Notes: generated by a model from the sequence alone, not told the origin. A stretch of DNA of 64,000 bases from Gemmatimonadota bacterium (GCA_003169895.1 PNAE01000007.1:337603-401602), one strand, 5' to 3'. Shown: positions 12,762-22,329, counted from the stretch's first letter. Numbers and translations are program-made.

Positions 12762-15695
12762 ATGTCCCAGACACCTTCGGTCGATTTCGGCCGCCTGGTC
12801 CGTCATCTCGGCGGCGAGGCGTTTGCGCTGCCCATGCCTGCCGGCGATGGTGGTGAGCTGCTGCAAGTCGGACTGCTCGCAGGATTGCCGGTCTGGACCT
12901 GCACCACTCGACCTCTGGAGACGCTGCGTCACGCCCGACGTTTCGCCCGGCACGGCAAACTCGGCATAGTCCTTGGCTGCAACGTTCCGGCGGACCGGTG
13001 GCTGCTCGCGGTCACAGTGAACCCGGTCCATCTTGCGATGGTTGCGCGCGGGGACGCCGACGCGTTGCCGCTCCGACGGCTGGTCCGCGCCGCCCGGATC
13101 CCGCACACGACCCCGCTGGAGCGCGCCATCGCCTTGGCCGAGGCACTCGATGTTGATGCCGCTGGGCGGCGGACTTTTCGCCTGCTGCATCAGCTGATCG
13201 ATCGCGGCGTGTCCTTGCTGCCGACATGCGTCTCGCCGGACGACCGACACGCCTGGACGCTCGCGCAGATCACCCGGCTGCTGTTTCTCCGCTTTGTCGA
13301 ATCGGAGGGCTGGCTCGACGGCAATCCGCGATTTCTCGCCGCCGCATTCGATCGCTGCCTGATCGCCCGGCGTGATCCGACCCGTCACCTGCTGCACCCA
13401 CTGTTCTTCGGTACGCTGAACCGGGAATGGGGGCAGCGTTCCCGCTTCGCGCGCGCATTCGGCTCAGTGCCGTTCCTGAACGGCGGCTTGTTCGAGCCGC
13501 ATCCCATCGAACGGATGCACCGTTTCCGCCTACCGGTGGAGTTCTGGCGCACCGCATTTGCCGCACTGGTTGATCGTGTCGACGTCACGCTGGACGCCGG
13601 TGCGGAGGATGGCCGAGTCACGCCGGAATTGCTCGGTCGCGTGTTCGAGGGTGTGATGCATCCGGTCGAGCGGAAGCAACAAGGGACCTTCTTCACGCCA
13701 CCGGCGCTGGTCGGGGCAGTGCTGCGTGAAGCGCTGGCGTGCCATCTGGCACCGAAACTCGGGCAGAGTGAGGCCGCGGTCGAGAAATCGCTCGCCGACC
13801 CTGATGCCGGCCTGCGGCGCGTGCTGCTCGACGTGACGGTGCTCGATCCCGCGGTCGGCTCGGGCGCATTTCTGATCGGTACCCTTGAACTACTGCATGG
13901 CCCCGGCCCGCGACTGCCCGGGCGCGTGCGCCACCTGGTCACCCGGCGGCTATTCGGCGTCGACCGGCATCCGGTCGCCGTGCGAATCTGCGAGCTCCGG
14001 CTCTGGCTGGAGGTGCTGCGCACCATGCGGGGTCGTCCGGCCGGGCGGATACCGCCGCTGCCCAACCTCGACGCGAGCATCCGTGCCGGCGACGCACTCA
14101 TCGATCCGCTGTTCGGCAGCGCGATGAATGCACTAACGGCGCGTGACATTCACCACCGCCAGCGCGTCATTCTTGGCACCCATGGCGCCGCCAAGCGCGC
14201 TGCCATCGCGGACGCACGCAACGCGGAGCGCCGCGCGGTGGTGCGCTCGCTGCGCGAGCAGGAAGCCGCCGTCGAACATGGCATCGCCGAGTTGATGGCG
14301 GCAGCGCGAGCGCCAACGCTGTTCGGCGATCATCCCCGCATCAGCGCCACGCTGCGGCGTGAGCTCGAAGCGCGACGGCGACATCGAATGCAGCTACGGG
14401 TCGAACGGCGGCGCCTCGCGCGCGATCAGGCGGCGGTGCCGTTCGCCATTGCCGCCGCTTTCGCACCGATCATCGCGCAACGCGGCGGATTCGACCTCGT
14501 CGTTGGCAACCCACCCTGGGTGCGCGCCGAACGCTTGCCGCCGGCGATGCGCCGCGCGCTCGCGGGTCGCTACCGCTGGTGGCGCGGCGGGAGCGGCCCC
14601 GGATGGCGGCACCTGCCCGACCTCGCGGTGGCGTTTGTCGAACGCGGTTTCTCGCTGCTCGCACCAGGCGGAACGCTGGCATTCCTCGTCCCGGCCAAGC
14701 TTGCAACGGCGGGCTACGCCGAAACATGCCGATCGGTGCTGGCCGCGCGGTCCACCATTCATCGCGTCGCCGACCTCGGCCGCGATCCGCGCGCGGGCTT
14801 CGAGGCAACCACCTATCCGCTCGCGCTGGTCGTGTCGCGACGCCTTCCGCCACCGGGGCACGCGGTAACACTGGGACTCGGTGACGACGCGCCGGTTCAA
14901 CCGCAGTCGCTGTGGCGCGACGTCCCCGCGTGGATGACGGCGCCTGCCGAGGTGCAGCGGATCGCCGCACGGCTTGGTCGCGAACACCCCCGCCTCATCG
15001 AGCAGGTGAGTCCACAGCTCGGGATCAAGACCGGGGCCAATCTCGCCTTTCTTGACCCGCCCGAGGAACTGCGCGACTGGTGTCGCCCCGCGGTCCGCGG
15101 CCGCGACGTCCGCCCATTCCATGCTTCCGCGGGAGCGCTCCTGCTCTGGTCGGCGGATGACCGCGGCGTGCCGTGGGTACGCCTGCCGGTACCGGTGGCG
15201 CGCCATCTTGCCGAACACATCGTCCGACTACAGCGACGCGCGGACCAGCACGGCGGACCGTGGTGGCAGCTGTTCCGCACCGGCGCGTCAACCGCCGCGC
15301 ACCGGGTCGTGTGGCGAGACCTCGCCCGCGAGTTGCAGGCTTCCCTGCTGCCCGACCCGCGCGTCGTGCCGCTCAACAGCTGCTACGTCGCGGCAGTGTC
15401 GTCAGCGGCGATCGCCGAATCCCTCGTGGCGTGGCTCAACTCCGGACCGATTCGTGCGTTGGCCCGCCTGTCCGCGGAACCCGCGGCCGGCGGCTGTTCG
15501 CGATTCGCGGGACGCGCGATCGGCAACCTGCCGCTGCCAGCCGCGGTGCTCGGTCATCCGGTGCTCGCAGCATTCACCCATGCCGCCGCCGATCATGACG
15601 TCCAATCCGCGTTGGACGATTGCGCCACCGAGTTGCTCGAGCTGTCGGACGGCGAACGCGATGTGCTAATTGGCGTGGCCGCGGATCGTCGCTGA
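12762..15695 (+). CDS. class I adenine-specific DNA methyltransferase (Eco57I/DrmMI-like)
   Basis: About 977 residues from the ATG at 12762; GTG at 12747 is also possible. The SAM-binding motif I is VLDPAVGSGAFLIG (about residue 365 of the longer reading) and the catalytic motif IV is VVGNPPWVRAE (about residue 588), NPPW being the N6-adenine type. The TFFTPPALVGAVLREAL stretch before motif I is typical of type IIG/Eco57I and DISARM class-1 methyltransferases. A target-recognition-like region follows (about residues 740-960). The N-terminal 170 residues contain no PD-(D/E)xK nuclease motif I can find. Its 3' end overlaps the helicase gene by 26 bases, so the two act together. Confidence 0.82.
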   Translation: MSQTPSVDFGRLVRHLGGEAFALPMPAGDGGELLQVGLLAGLPVWTCTTRPLETLRHARRFARHGKLGIVLGCNVPADRWLLAVTVNPVHLAMVARGDADALPLRRLVRAARIPHTTPLERAIALAEALDVDAAGRRTFRLLHQLIDRGVSLLPTCVSPDDRHAWTLAQITRLLFLRFVESEGWLDGNPRFLAAAFDRCLIARRDPTRHLLHPLFFGTLNREWGQRSRFARAFGSVPFLNGGLFEPHPIERMHRFRLPVEFWRTAFAALVDRVDVTLDAGAEDGRVTPELLGRVFEGVMHPVERKQQGTFFTPPALVGAVLREALACHLAPKLGQSEAAVEKSLADPDAGLRRVLLDVTVLDPAVGSGAFLIGTLELLHGPGPRLPGRVRHLVTRRLFGVDRHPVAVRICELRLWLEVLRTMRGRPAGRIPPLPNLDASIRAGDALIDPLFGSAMNALTARDIHHRQRVILGTHGAAKRAAIADARNAERRAVVRSLREQEAAVEHGIAELMAAARAPTLFGDHPRISATLRRELEARRRHRMQLRVERRRLARDQAAVPFAIAAAFAPIIAQRGGFDLVVGNPPWVRAERLPPAMRRALAGRYRWWRGGSGPGWRHLPDLAVAFVERGFSLLAPGGTLAFLVPAKLATAGYAETCRSVLAARSTIHRVADLGRDPRAGFEATTYPLALVVSRRLPPPGHAVTLGLGDDAPVQPQSLWRDVPAWMTAPAEVQRIAARLGREHPRLIEQVSPQLGIKTGANLAFLDPPEELRDWCRPAVRGRDVRPFHASAGALLLWSADDRGVPWVRLPVPVARHLAEHIVRLQRRADQHGGPWWQLFRTGASTAAHRVVWRDLARELQASLLPDPRVVPLNSCYVAAVSSAAIAESLVAWLNSGPIRALARLSAEPAAGGCSRFAGRAIGNLPLPAAVLGHPVLAAFTHAAADHDVQSALDDCATELLELSDGERDVLIGVAADRR

Positions 15696-17805
15696 GTCGC
15701 TGCGTGTCCTGCGCCAGCCGGCGCCGACCGGCACGCAGCGTCCGGTCGTGGCCGGCGTCGATGCCACGCTGATCGCGCTGCGCGCGCTCGAGGCACCATC
15801 TCGGTATGCGCCGTCGCCGCCGTCGTTCCTTCAGCCGCACCAGCACGACCCCTGGCGCCGGATCATGAGCGCACTCGAAACCTGGCATGGCGCGTTGTTG
15901 CTGGAACGGGTGGGAACCGGCAAGACCTGGATCGCGCTCGGTGTGGCGGCGTGCGAACATCGGCCCGCCGTCGTGATCGTGCCAGCCATTCTGCAGGAGC
16001 AATGGCGCGATGCTGCGCGCCGCGCCGGAGTGACGCTGCAAATCTCGACTCACGAGCGCGCCAGCCGGGGCAACATACCGGGCACGAAAGCCGCGCTGGT
16101 CATCATCGACGAAGCGCACCGCCTGCGCGACCACGGAACCCGCCGGGTGCAGACCATCGCGCCGTGGCTCGTGGGCCGACGCGTCCTGCTGCTCACGGCG
16201 ACGCCGATCGTGAATCGCCTCGCCGACCTGATCGCCCTGCTGCGCCTGGCTGTTTCCGAGGACGCACTCGCCCTGGACGGCATCCCGCGGCTGGGCGACC
16301 TCGAACTGTTGAGCCGACCTGCCGCGGCACTGCGGCGGGTTGCGATACGGTCGTCCGGAACGGTGCCGGGAATGGCTCACCGCCGCGTGATCCCGATCAC
16401 GCCCGACGCCGACGAAAACCGCCGCGGTGCAAGTGCCGTCGCCGCAATCCGGCAGCTCGAGTTGAGCACCTGCACGGCCATCCGCCGCCTGCTTACAGTG
16501 GTGCTGCTGGACGCGGCCGCATCGAGCGACGCGGCGTTCCATCAGGCGCTCAAGCGATATCGCGCCTTGTTATTGCAGGCGCAGGATGCGGGCGGCGCGT
16601 CCCGCGCCATGCTTCGCCGGTTTGCCGGTGAAGCGCTCGATCAACTCGTGCTATGGCCGCTGCTGGCAACGGACGACCCGACCAGCGAGCTACCACTGGT
16701 GGATATCCCTCGAGTCGAACAGCTGCTCGCCGTCGGACCGAGAGATGACCACTGGATCAAGGCAGTCACGGAGCGATGCGACGACACCATCCCGACCATC
16801 TGCTTCAGTCGTCATCGCGCCACCGCGCGCCGCCTTCGCGAAGCGCTTGGCGAAGCGACCGCCTGGATTACCGGCAGTGACGCCGGCATCGGTCCACATC
16901 GGGTGGCCCGTGACGCACTGCTGACGGCGTTCGGGCCGCATCGCGGGACATGGCGTGTGCGACGGGAGGCACCGCGAATGCTCGTGGCGACCGACGTGGC
17001 GGCGGAAGGTTTGGACTTGCATGCCGCAGGCAGGATTGTGCATGTCGACCTGCCGTGGACCGCGACGCGGGTCGAGCAACGCGAAGGACGGCTGGTCAGG
17101 CTGGGCCAGCAACACGACAATGTCGAGGTCGTCGTCCGGATGCCGGCGGCGCCCATCGAGAGTGCGTTGGCACCACACGCCCGCGTCCGCCGCAAGCGCC
17201 GCGTGGCGGACGAGTGGCTTGGCGCGATCGAAATCGACGATGCTGCTGCTGGGTGCAGCGGCGATGCCGGCCCGATGGTGGCCTGCCTCCGGGACGACGG
17301 CGAGCCGGTAACACTCGTCGCGGTACGGCTGCAACGCGATGGACGCGCCGGTGCCATGCTCATGGTCCAGCGACATGGCGAGCGCTGGTTCTCCGACAGC
17401 ATTCTTGCCGACGACATCCTGCAGCGAGCGCGAACCGCGACCTCGGTGACGATCGACCCTGACCGAATCGCGGTCCAGCTCGCCGCCGCCAGTCGCGCGG
17501 CATTGGCGGCATGCGTCGCGGCCGAGCCGAATGCGTCGCCAGCTCTCGTGAACCGGATTCACCGCCTGGCGAGGGGGGCCGCGGCGAGTCGTGATGGCGC
17601 CGCCCTGCAACGCTTGGATCGCCTGCTCCGGTTTGTCGCGGCCTCACCGACCGCTGGCGCGCGGATGATCATCGCGCGCCTCGCCGATCTGGGCGACCGT
17701 GAGTTCCTCCATGCCGAAGTGCATGAGCTCGCGGTGCGCGGGTCAGTGCTGGCGACGCCGATCGCTGCGTTGCTCTTCCGTTCAGCCACATCGCCACTAC
17801 GTTGA
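15670..17805 (+). CDS. SNF2/DEAD-like superfamily 2 helicase (DrmD-like)
   Basis: The protein has 711 residues. Motifs seen are Walker A VGTGKTWIAL (81-90), Walker B IIDEAHRLRD (near 147-150), motif III LLTATPIVNRL, motif V VATDVAAEGLDL and motif VI QREGRLVRLGQ (470-480), the last being characteristic of SNF2-type ATPases. The C-terminal 220 residues lack a recognisable nuclease. It begins with TTG inside the methyltransferase gene, a strong sign of a two-component unit. The family translocates on double-stranded DNA; in DISARM class 1 a SNF2 protein (DrmD) accompanies an adenine methylase (DrmMI). No drmA, drmB or drmC homologue is present. Confidence 0.8.
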   Translation: MAWPRIVAESLRVLRQPAPTGTQRPVVAGVDATLIALRALEAPSRYAPSPPSFLQPHQHDPWRRIMSALETWHGALLLERVGTGKTWIALGVAACEHRPAVVIVPAILQEQWRDAARRAGVTLQISTHERASRGNIPGTKAALVIIDEAHRLRDHGTRRVQTIAPWLVGRRVLLLTATPIVNRLADLIALLRLAVSEDALALDGIPRLGDLELLSRPAAALRRVAIRSSGTVPGMAHRRVIPITPDADENRRGASAVAAIRQLELSTCTAIRRLLTVVLLDAAASSDAAFHQALKRYRALLLQAQDAGGASRAMLRRFAGEALDQLVLWPLLATDDPTSELPLVDIPRVEQLLAVGPRDDHWIKAVTERCDDTIPTICFSRHRATARRLREALGEATAWITGSDAGIGPHRVARDALLTAFGPHRGTWRVRREAPRMLVATDVAAEGLDLHAAGRIVHVDLPWTATRVEQREGRLVRLGQQHDNVEVVVRMPAAPIESALAPHARVRRKRRVADEWLGAIEIDDAAAGCSGDAGPMVACLRDDGEPVTLVAVRLQRDGRAGAMLMVQRHGERWFSDSILADDILQRARTATSVTIDPDRIAVQLAAASRAALAACVAAEPNASPALVNRIHRLARGAAASRDGAALQRLDRLLRFVAASPTAGARMIIARLADLGDREFLHAEVHELAVRGSVLATPIAALLFRSATSPLR

Positions 17806-17809
17806 GCCC

Positions 17810-18490
17810 ATGCCCCACTTCCAGACCGTGCTGTTCGATCTTGACGGCACGCTGATCGATTCGGTGGACCTGATCGTCGACAGTTATCATCACGTCTATC
17901 AGGTGCACGGCCTCTCGCCACGCTCGCGCGACGACATCCTCGCCGGCATGGGCACGCCGCTGCGGGTCGTGTTCGGGACCATCACCGATGACACTGGCGA
18001 GATCGATGCCTGGATCGCCACCTATCGCGCGTACAACCTCACTCACCACGACGCGCGCGTGCGTGCCTACCCGGGCACCGTCGACATGGTGAACCGGATC
18101 AAGGCGGCCGGCCACCGAGTGGGGCTCGTCACCAGCAAGAACCGCCTGGGCGCCGCGCGCGGCCTCGCGCTCGTCGGCCTCGGCGATACCATGGAAGTCA
18201 TCGTCGGCGCGGATGATGTCGTCAACCCGAAGCCGCACCCCGAACCGGTCGAACGGGCCCTCAACCAGCTCGGCATGCCCGCAGAGACCTGTCTCTTTGT
18301 CGGCGATTCGCACCATGACATCCACTGTGGCCGCAGTGCGGGTGTCTGGACCGCCGGTGTCACGTGGGGCCCGTTCGATCGCCGCCATCTTGAGATGGTC
18401 GTACCCGACTACTACTGCGATACGCCGGAGGAACTCGTCCAGCTGACTGGCGCCGCCAGCCGGCCAGGCGAGCTGCGACTAGAAGCGTAA
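17810..18490 (+). CDS. HAD-family phosphatase (phosphoglycolate phosphatase/PpaX-like)
   Basis: The ATG at 17810 lies five bases after the helicase stop; the longer frame from 17699 would overlap the helicase and lacks family similarity. The protein has 226 residues. Motif I is VLFDLDGTLIDSVDL with the nucleophile and acid/base Asp, motif II is GLVTSKNR, and motif III/IV is NPKPHPEP then LFVGDSHHDIHC. The cap helix is of subclass IA type. Such enzymes hydrolyse phosphoglycolate, pyrophosphate or sugar phosphates. Its tail meets argR convergently with 27 bases between stops. Confidence 0.82.
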   Translation: MPHFQTVLFDLDGTLIDSVDLIVDSYHHVYQVHGLSPRSRDDILAGMGTPLRVVFGTITDDTGEIDAWIATYRAYNLTHHDARVRAYPGTVDMVNRIKAAGHRVGLVTSKNRLGAARGLALVGLGDTMEVIVGADDVVNPKPHPEPVERALNQLGMPAETCLFVGDSHHDIHCGRSAGVWTAGVTWGPFDRRHLEMVVPDYYCDTPEELVQLTGAASRPGELRLEA

Positions 18491-18517
18491 GAGGACATGG
18501 CTTCCCCTTCTCACGTC

Positions 18518-18976
18518 TCATGCGACTCCGGCCATCAGCCCGCGTAATTGGCGAACGATGTGCGCCTGGGCGCCGGCATTACGCGTCGCAACAAAGATGG
18601 TGTCGTCCCCGCCGATCGTCCCGACCACCTCCGGCCAAGCCAGCAGGTCCAGTGCACTCCCAACACGTTGTGCCTCGCCCGGTGGCGTATGCAACACCAG
18701 CAGCGCATCGCCGGCGGCTTCCACCGACAGCAATGACTCTGCGATCCGGCGCAGGTTCGGGTCCACGATTTCATGGATGTGAGCGGCGGCCGGTCGCTGA
18801 TAGATACCGTCGATCTTGATCAGTCCCAGCACCGCGATGTCACGACTCACCGAACTCTGCGTCACCTCCCAGCCTTCCCGGCGGAGCGCGTCCGCAAGCT
18901 CGTCCTGGGTGCGGAGCGGCCTGGTCGCCACCAGCTCGAGAATCTTCAGATGCCGCTGGCGGCGTTCGTGGCTCAA
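18518..18976 (-). CDS. argR: arginine repressor ArgR
   Basis: The protein has 152 residues: an N-terminal winged helix (MSHERRQRHLKILELVATRP, then VTQSSVSRDIAVLGLIKIDG) and a C-terminal hexamerisation and arginine-binding domain ending in EVVGTIGGDDTIFVATRNA, the GT-x-x-GDDT motif that binds arginine. The SSVSRDI recognition helix is canonical. The start is TTG overlapping the argH stop (TTGA), making it the last gene of the operon that it probably controls through the ARG box before argG. Confidence 0.93.
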   Translation of the reverse strand: MSHERRQRHLKILELVATRPLRTQDELADALRREGWEVTQSSVSRDIAVLGLIKIDGIYQRPAAAHIHEIVDPNLRRIAESLLSVEAAGDALLVLHTPPGEAQRVGSALDLLAWPEVVGTIGGDDTIFVATRNAGAQAHIVRQLRGLMAGVA

Positions 18977-20349
18977 CGCAGCGTCCTCGCAGTGAGGTGC
19001 GCCAGCGCGCGGTCGAAACGTCGTTGTGCCGCTACGCGCCAGCGTCGGGAAGCACGCAAGCGCGTGCCAAGTGCCGATAGCGGCAGGTTGCCCAGGCCCC
19101 CGCTGCTGCCCCGCGTCGCCGCGAGGGCCGCGCCGGTGACCGCCGGCATCCGCTCGCCGCGCTCGAGGTCGGCGGCCACGTCGCGATACGCTCGCCGGAA
19201 TGGCGTGCCGCCGCGCACTCGACGCATGACCTCGTCCGTCGCGAACACCTCCGGCCGGAGTGCCGCGAGGCCGCGGGCCGCGTCAACGCCGAGCACCGGT
19301 AGCGCTGCACCCAACACCGCGAGCATATCGCGGGTACGATCGACACCGCGCCACAATGGCGCCTTGAGCAACTGGAAGTCGCGATGATACCCACTGGCGA
19401 GTTTTGCCTTGAGTGCCATCACCGTGGCAAGGTCACCCTCCAGCGCGGCCGCACGACCACGGGTCAATTCAAATAGGTCGGGATTGCGCTTCTGCGGCAT
19501 GATGCTCGACCCGGTCGACCATGCCGCCGGGAGGACGAGCCACCCGAACTCATCGGAGCTGAACAGGATTACGTCGGTCGACAACTTGGCACATTCGTGC
19601 GCCGCACCGGCACACCAGAACAGGACCTGCGCCTCCAGGACTCCACGCCCGTTCTGCGTCGTCGTCACCACCTGGTCGATACCGGCGAACCCCAGCGCCC
19701 GGGCGGCAGCTTCGCGGGCAAGCGGCAACGGGACACCGTAACCGGCTGCACTGCCGAGTGGTGATCGATCGAGCTGCGGCCAGAAGCCGACCACGCCGTC
19801 GGCGGCATCGAGGAGGCCTTCCGCGTACGCGGCGGCCCACAACCCGGCGGACGATGGCATCGCCATGCGCTGGTGCGTGTAACCCGGCCACACGGCCCGT
19901 CGGTGCTGCCGGGCGAATGCGAGCAGGGTGGCGCCGAGATCGGTCATCAGCGTGTGAAGGTCCAGCACCGTCTTCTTGAGGTAAAGACGCAGGTCCACAG
20001 CGACCTGGTCGTTGCGCGACCTGCCGGTGTGGATCCGCTCGCCGGCGGCACCGAAATGCCGCGTCAGCCAGAATTCGACGGCGCTGTGCACGTCCTCGTG
20101 CGCGGTACCAATCGCGAGCTTCCCCGCGTCGACGGCCCGCAGTGCCGCCAGGAGCGCACGGCGCATCCGGCCGCGCTCTCGCTGGGAGATGATGCGCCCC
20201 TTCGCCAGCGCCTCGACATGGCCCAGCGACCCGATCACATCCCAGCGCAGCAGTCGCGCATCAACCTCACGATCATCGCCCACCGTGTACGCCATCATCT
20301 GCCGGTCGGGTGTAGTGGTGGGTGACCAGAGCGTCTCGGCGCGTTTCAT
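18973..20349 (-). CDS. argH: argininosuccinate lyase
   Basis: The protein has 458 residues. The superfamily signature GSSIMPQKRNPD, which holds the flexible catalytic loop and Ser, is present, as are TGRSRNDQVAVDLRLYL and EDVHSAVEFWLTR. The enzyme splits argininosuccinate into arginine and fumarate, the last step of arginine synthesis. The start overlaps the argE stop (ATGA) and the stop overlaps the argR start (TTGA). Length is normal for the family. Confidence 0.95.
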   Translation of the reverse strand: MKRAETLWSPTTTPDRQMMAYTVGDDREVDARLLRWDVIGSLGHVEALAKGRIISQRERGRMRRALLAALRAVDAGKLAIGTAHEDVHSAVEFWLTRHFGAAGERIHTGRSRNDQVAVDLRLYLKKTVLDLHTLMTDLGATLLAFARQHRRAVWPGYTHQRMAMPSSAGLWAAAYAEGLLDAADGVVGFWPQLDRSPLGSAAGYGVPLPLAREAAARALGFAGIDQVVTTTQNGRGVLEAQVLFWCAGAAHECAKLSTDVILFSSDEFGWLVLPAAWSTGSSIMPQKRNPDLFELTRGRAAALEGDLATVMALKAKLASGYHRDFQLLKAPLWRGVDRTRDMLAVLGAALPVLGVDAARGLAALRPEVFATDEVMRRVRGGTPFRRAYRDVAADLERGERMPAVTGAALAATRGSSGGLGNLPLSALGTRLRASRRWRVAAQRRFDRALAHLTARTLR

Positions 20350-21386
20350 GTGAGGTACCGCTCCGCGACATCGGCGTAGAACGTCCGCGCCGCCGTCACC
20401 TCCGCGAGGTCAACCGCTTCATCGGGCGTGTGCGAGCGGCGCGACGTCCCCGGGCCGACCTTGATGGCGTCGAGGTGACGAAGAAAGCACCAATCGGAAC
20501 AAGTGGGCGACCCATATACGATCGCGTCCGGTGCCACCGCTCGCGCCACTCTGAGCAGCGCGGAATCGGGCGGAGTTTCGCACGGTACCAGGCGCTTCGA
20601 GGTCACGATCACCTCGCTCGACAATCGCTCGCGCAAGGCGGCCTCCAGCTCATCGTGCGTCCACGCGGGGGTCGAACGCACATCAAGCACCGCCTTCGCG
20701 GTGGCCGGCGTGACGTTGCGTGACACACCGGCCTCGAGCATGGTCGGCGTAACCGTGGTGACGCCGAGCACCGGATGCACGCGCTCGCCGACGATACCAT
20801 CCAACCGGACCAGGTCCGTCGCCAGCGCCGTGATGGCGTTGGGAGCACCCGGCTCGGCGTAGCCGGCGTGGCGCTGCGTGCCGTGCGCGATCAAGTCGAC
20901 CATCATCAGCCCCCGTTGTGCTACGGCGAGTTGCAGGTTGGTGGGTTCGCCCACCAGCGCCGCATCCAGTCGGCCCGCGCGCTGAACCGCCTCGGGCATG
21001 GTGGCGTGACGCGTTTCCTCACGGTACGAGAATATCGCCAGCAGGCGGCCTCGCTTCGGTCCCCCGCGCCTGGCAACATCAGCGAGCGCGTGCAACATGG
21101 CGCTCACCGACGCCTTCGCGTCACCCGAACCGCGGCCGTAGAGCCGGCCGCCCTCGATCACCGGCGCAAACGGGTCGCGCGTCCATCCATCGCCGGGCGG
21201 CACAACGTCGAGGTGTGATGCCAGCGCGAGCGTACGGCCACTCGCCTCGTCGCCCGTGCTCACTCGCACACTCGTTTCGTCCCGCACGACGTCGAGTCCG
21301 AGCTGCCGCGCCCGCAACTCGACCAACTCGGCGGCCGGTCCCTCACTCCCGCTGATCGACGGGATGGCGACCAGTTCGCGAAGCAG
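20346..21386 (-). CDS. argE: M20 metallopeptidase, N-acylcitrulline/acylornithine deacylase (ArgE-like)
   Basis: Metal ligands and catalytic residues of family M20 are seen: ALASHLDVVPPGDGW (His), YGRGSGDAKASVSAML (bridging Asp), FSYREETRH (catalytic Glu), LVGEPTNLQLAV (Glu) and GTSRRSHTPDEAVDL (His). The usual start, TTG at 21326, would remove the conserved N-terminal helix; the open frame upstream encodes IELLRELVAIPSISGSEGP. No ATG, GTG or TTG lies between that part and the upstream stop, so CTG at 21386 is proposed, eight bases after the argB stop. In a pathway with an N-acylornithine carbamoyltransferase this enzyme should release citrulline from N-acylcitrulline. Confidence 0.8.
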   Translation of the reverse strand: MLRELVAIPSISGSEGPAAELVELRARQLGLDVVRDETSVRVSTGDEASGRTLALASHLDVVPPGDGWTRDPFAPVIEGGRLYGRGSGDAKASVSAMLHALADVARRGGPKRGRLLAIFSYREETRHATMPEAVQRAGRLDAALVGEPTNLQLAVAQRGLMMVDLIAHGTQRHAGYAEPGAPNAITALATDLVRLDGIVGERVHPVLGVTTVTPTMLEAGVSRNVTPATAKAVLDVRSTPAWTHDELEAALRERLSSEVIVTSKRLVPCETPPDSALLRVARAVAPDAIVYGSPTCSDWCFLRHLDAIKVGPGTSRRSHTPDEAVDLAEVTAARTFYADVAERYLT

Positions 21387-21393
21387 CTCGATT

Positions 21394-22329
21394 TCAGCCG
21401 GCCAGGTCGACGCCGAGATAGGTCGCCTTCTCCTTCCGTCCGACGATCATGGTGCCGCAACCCGAGCCGGTGAACACCTCGAGCAGCAGTGCATCGGGCA
21501 CCCGCCCGTCGATGATGTGCGTACGCTCCACCCCGCCCGTTGCCGCGCGAACGCATGCCTCGACCTTGGGCCGCATCCCGCCCGCAAGCGCTCCGCTCGC
21601 CATCAGTTCCGCGAGGTCGTCAGGATCCGCGAACGTGACCAGGGTCGCGGGGTCGTTCCGGTCACGCAACACTCCGCCGGTGCCGGTGAGGAAGACCAGC
21701 TTCTGGGCCTGCAATGCGATGGCGATCGATTCGGCGACCGTGTCCGCATTGACGTTGTAGACGTTGCCCTCCCGATCACCAGCGAGCGACGACACGACCG
21801 GGACGAACCGTGCCTCCATCAGTGTCCGCAGCACCCGCGGATCTACGACGTCGATGTCGCCCACGTGGCCATAGTCCACCAGGCGCTGGACGCCCGCGTC
21901 ATCGGTGACCATGACGGGACGGCGTCGACGCGCGGTGAGCAACTCCGCGTCGACCCCAGATAATCCGGTAGCCTGCACGCCGGCCCGATGCAGCGCCGAC
22001 ACCAGCTTGGTGTTGAGCAGGCCGCGATACACCATGGTGACGACCTCGAGCGCGCTGTCGTCCGTCACGCGACGCCCGGCGATCATCTCCGGCTCAAGCC
22101 CGAGTCGCCGGGACAGCGCCGATGCTTGGGGCCCGCCGCCATGCACCACGACCAGCCGGATCGACAGTGACGCCAGCAGCGCCAGCTGTTCCGCCACCTG
22201 ATCGAGCTGGTGCTGGTCGGCGAGCAGCTCGCCGCCGAGCTTCACGACGAACACATGGTCGCGATAAGCACGCACATAGCGCAGTGCGCCCCTCAGACCG
22301 GTGATGCCTTTGGTTGAGTCGATGGTCAA
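21394..22329 (-). CDS. argB: N-acetyl(acyl)glutamate kinase
   Basis: The protein has 311 residues. FVVKLGGELLADQHQ gives the phosphate-binding Lys-Leu-Gly-Gly, and LVVVHGGGPQASALS the acylglutamate-binding glycine loop. Later NVYNVNADTVAESIAIAL and VFLTGTGGVL are typical of amino-acid kinases. The enzyme phosphorylates N-acylglutamate at the gamma-carboxylate. The start is TTG at 22329 and the N-terminus carries about 28 residues before the kinase core. About 100 bases separate it from argF', filled by an inverted heptamer repeat. The 3' end meets the argE gene with no canonical start codon. Confidence 0.92.
   Translation of the reverse strand: MTIDSTKGITGLRGALRYVRAYRDHVFVVKLGGELLADQHQLDQVAEQLALLASLSIRLVVVHGGGPQASALSRRLGLEPEMIAGRRVTDDSALEVVTMVYRGLLNTKLVSALHRAGVQATGLSGVDAELLTARRRRPVMVTDDAGVQRLVDYGHVGDIDVVDPRVLRTLMEARFVPVVSSLAGDREGNVYNVNADTVAESIAIALQAQKLVFLTGTGGVLRDRNDPATLVTFADPDDLAELMASGALAGGMRPKVEACVRAATGGVERTHIIDGRVPDALLLEVFTGSGCGTMIVGRKEKATYLGVDLAG

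Noticed and set aside
12579-13397. Minus-strand continuation upstream of the secreted-protein remnant
   Set aside because: The upstream part is antisense to the methyltransferase and has no protein character; only the short signal-peptide part at 12393-12578 is retained as a remnant.
12747-17805. Complete DISARM system
   Set aside because: drmA, drmB and drmC are not present on either side; only drmMI/drmD-like genes exist, so a full DISARM call is not supported.
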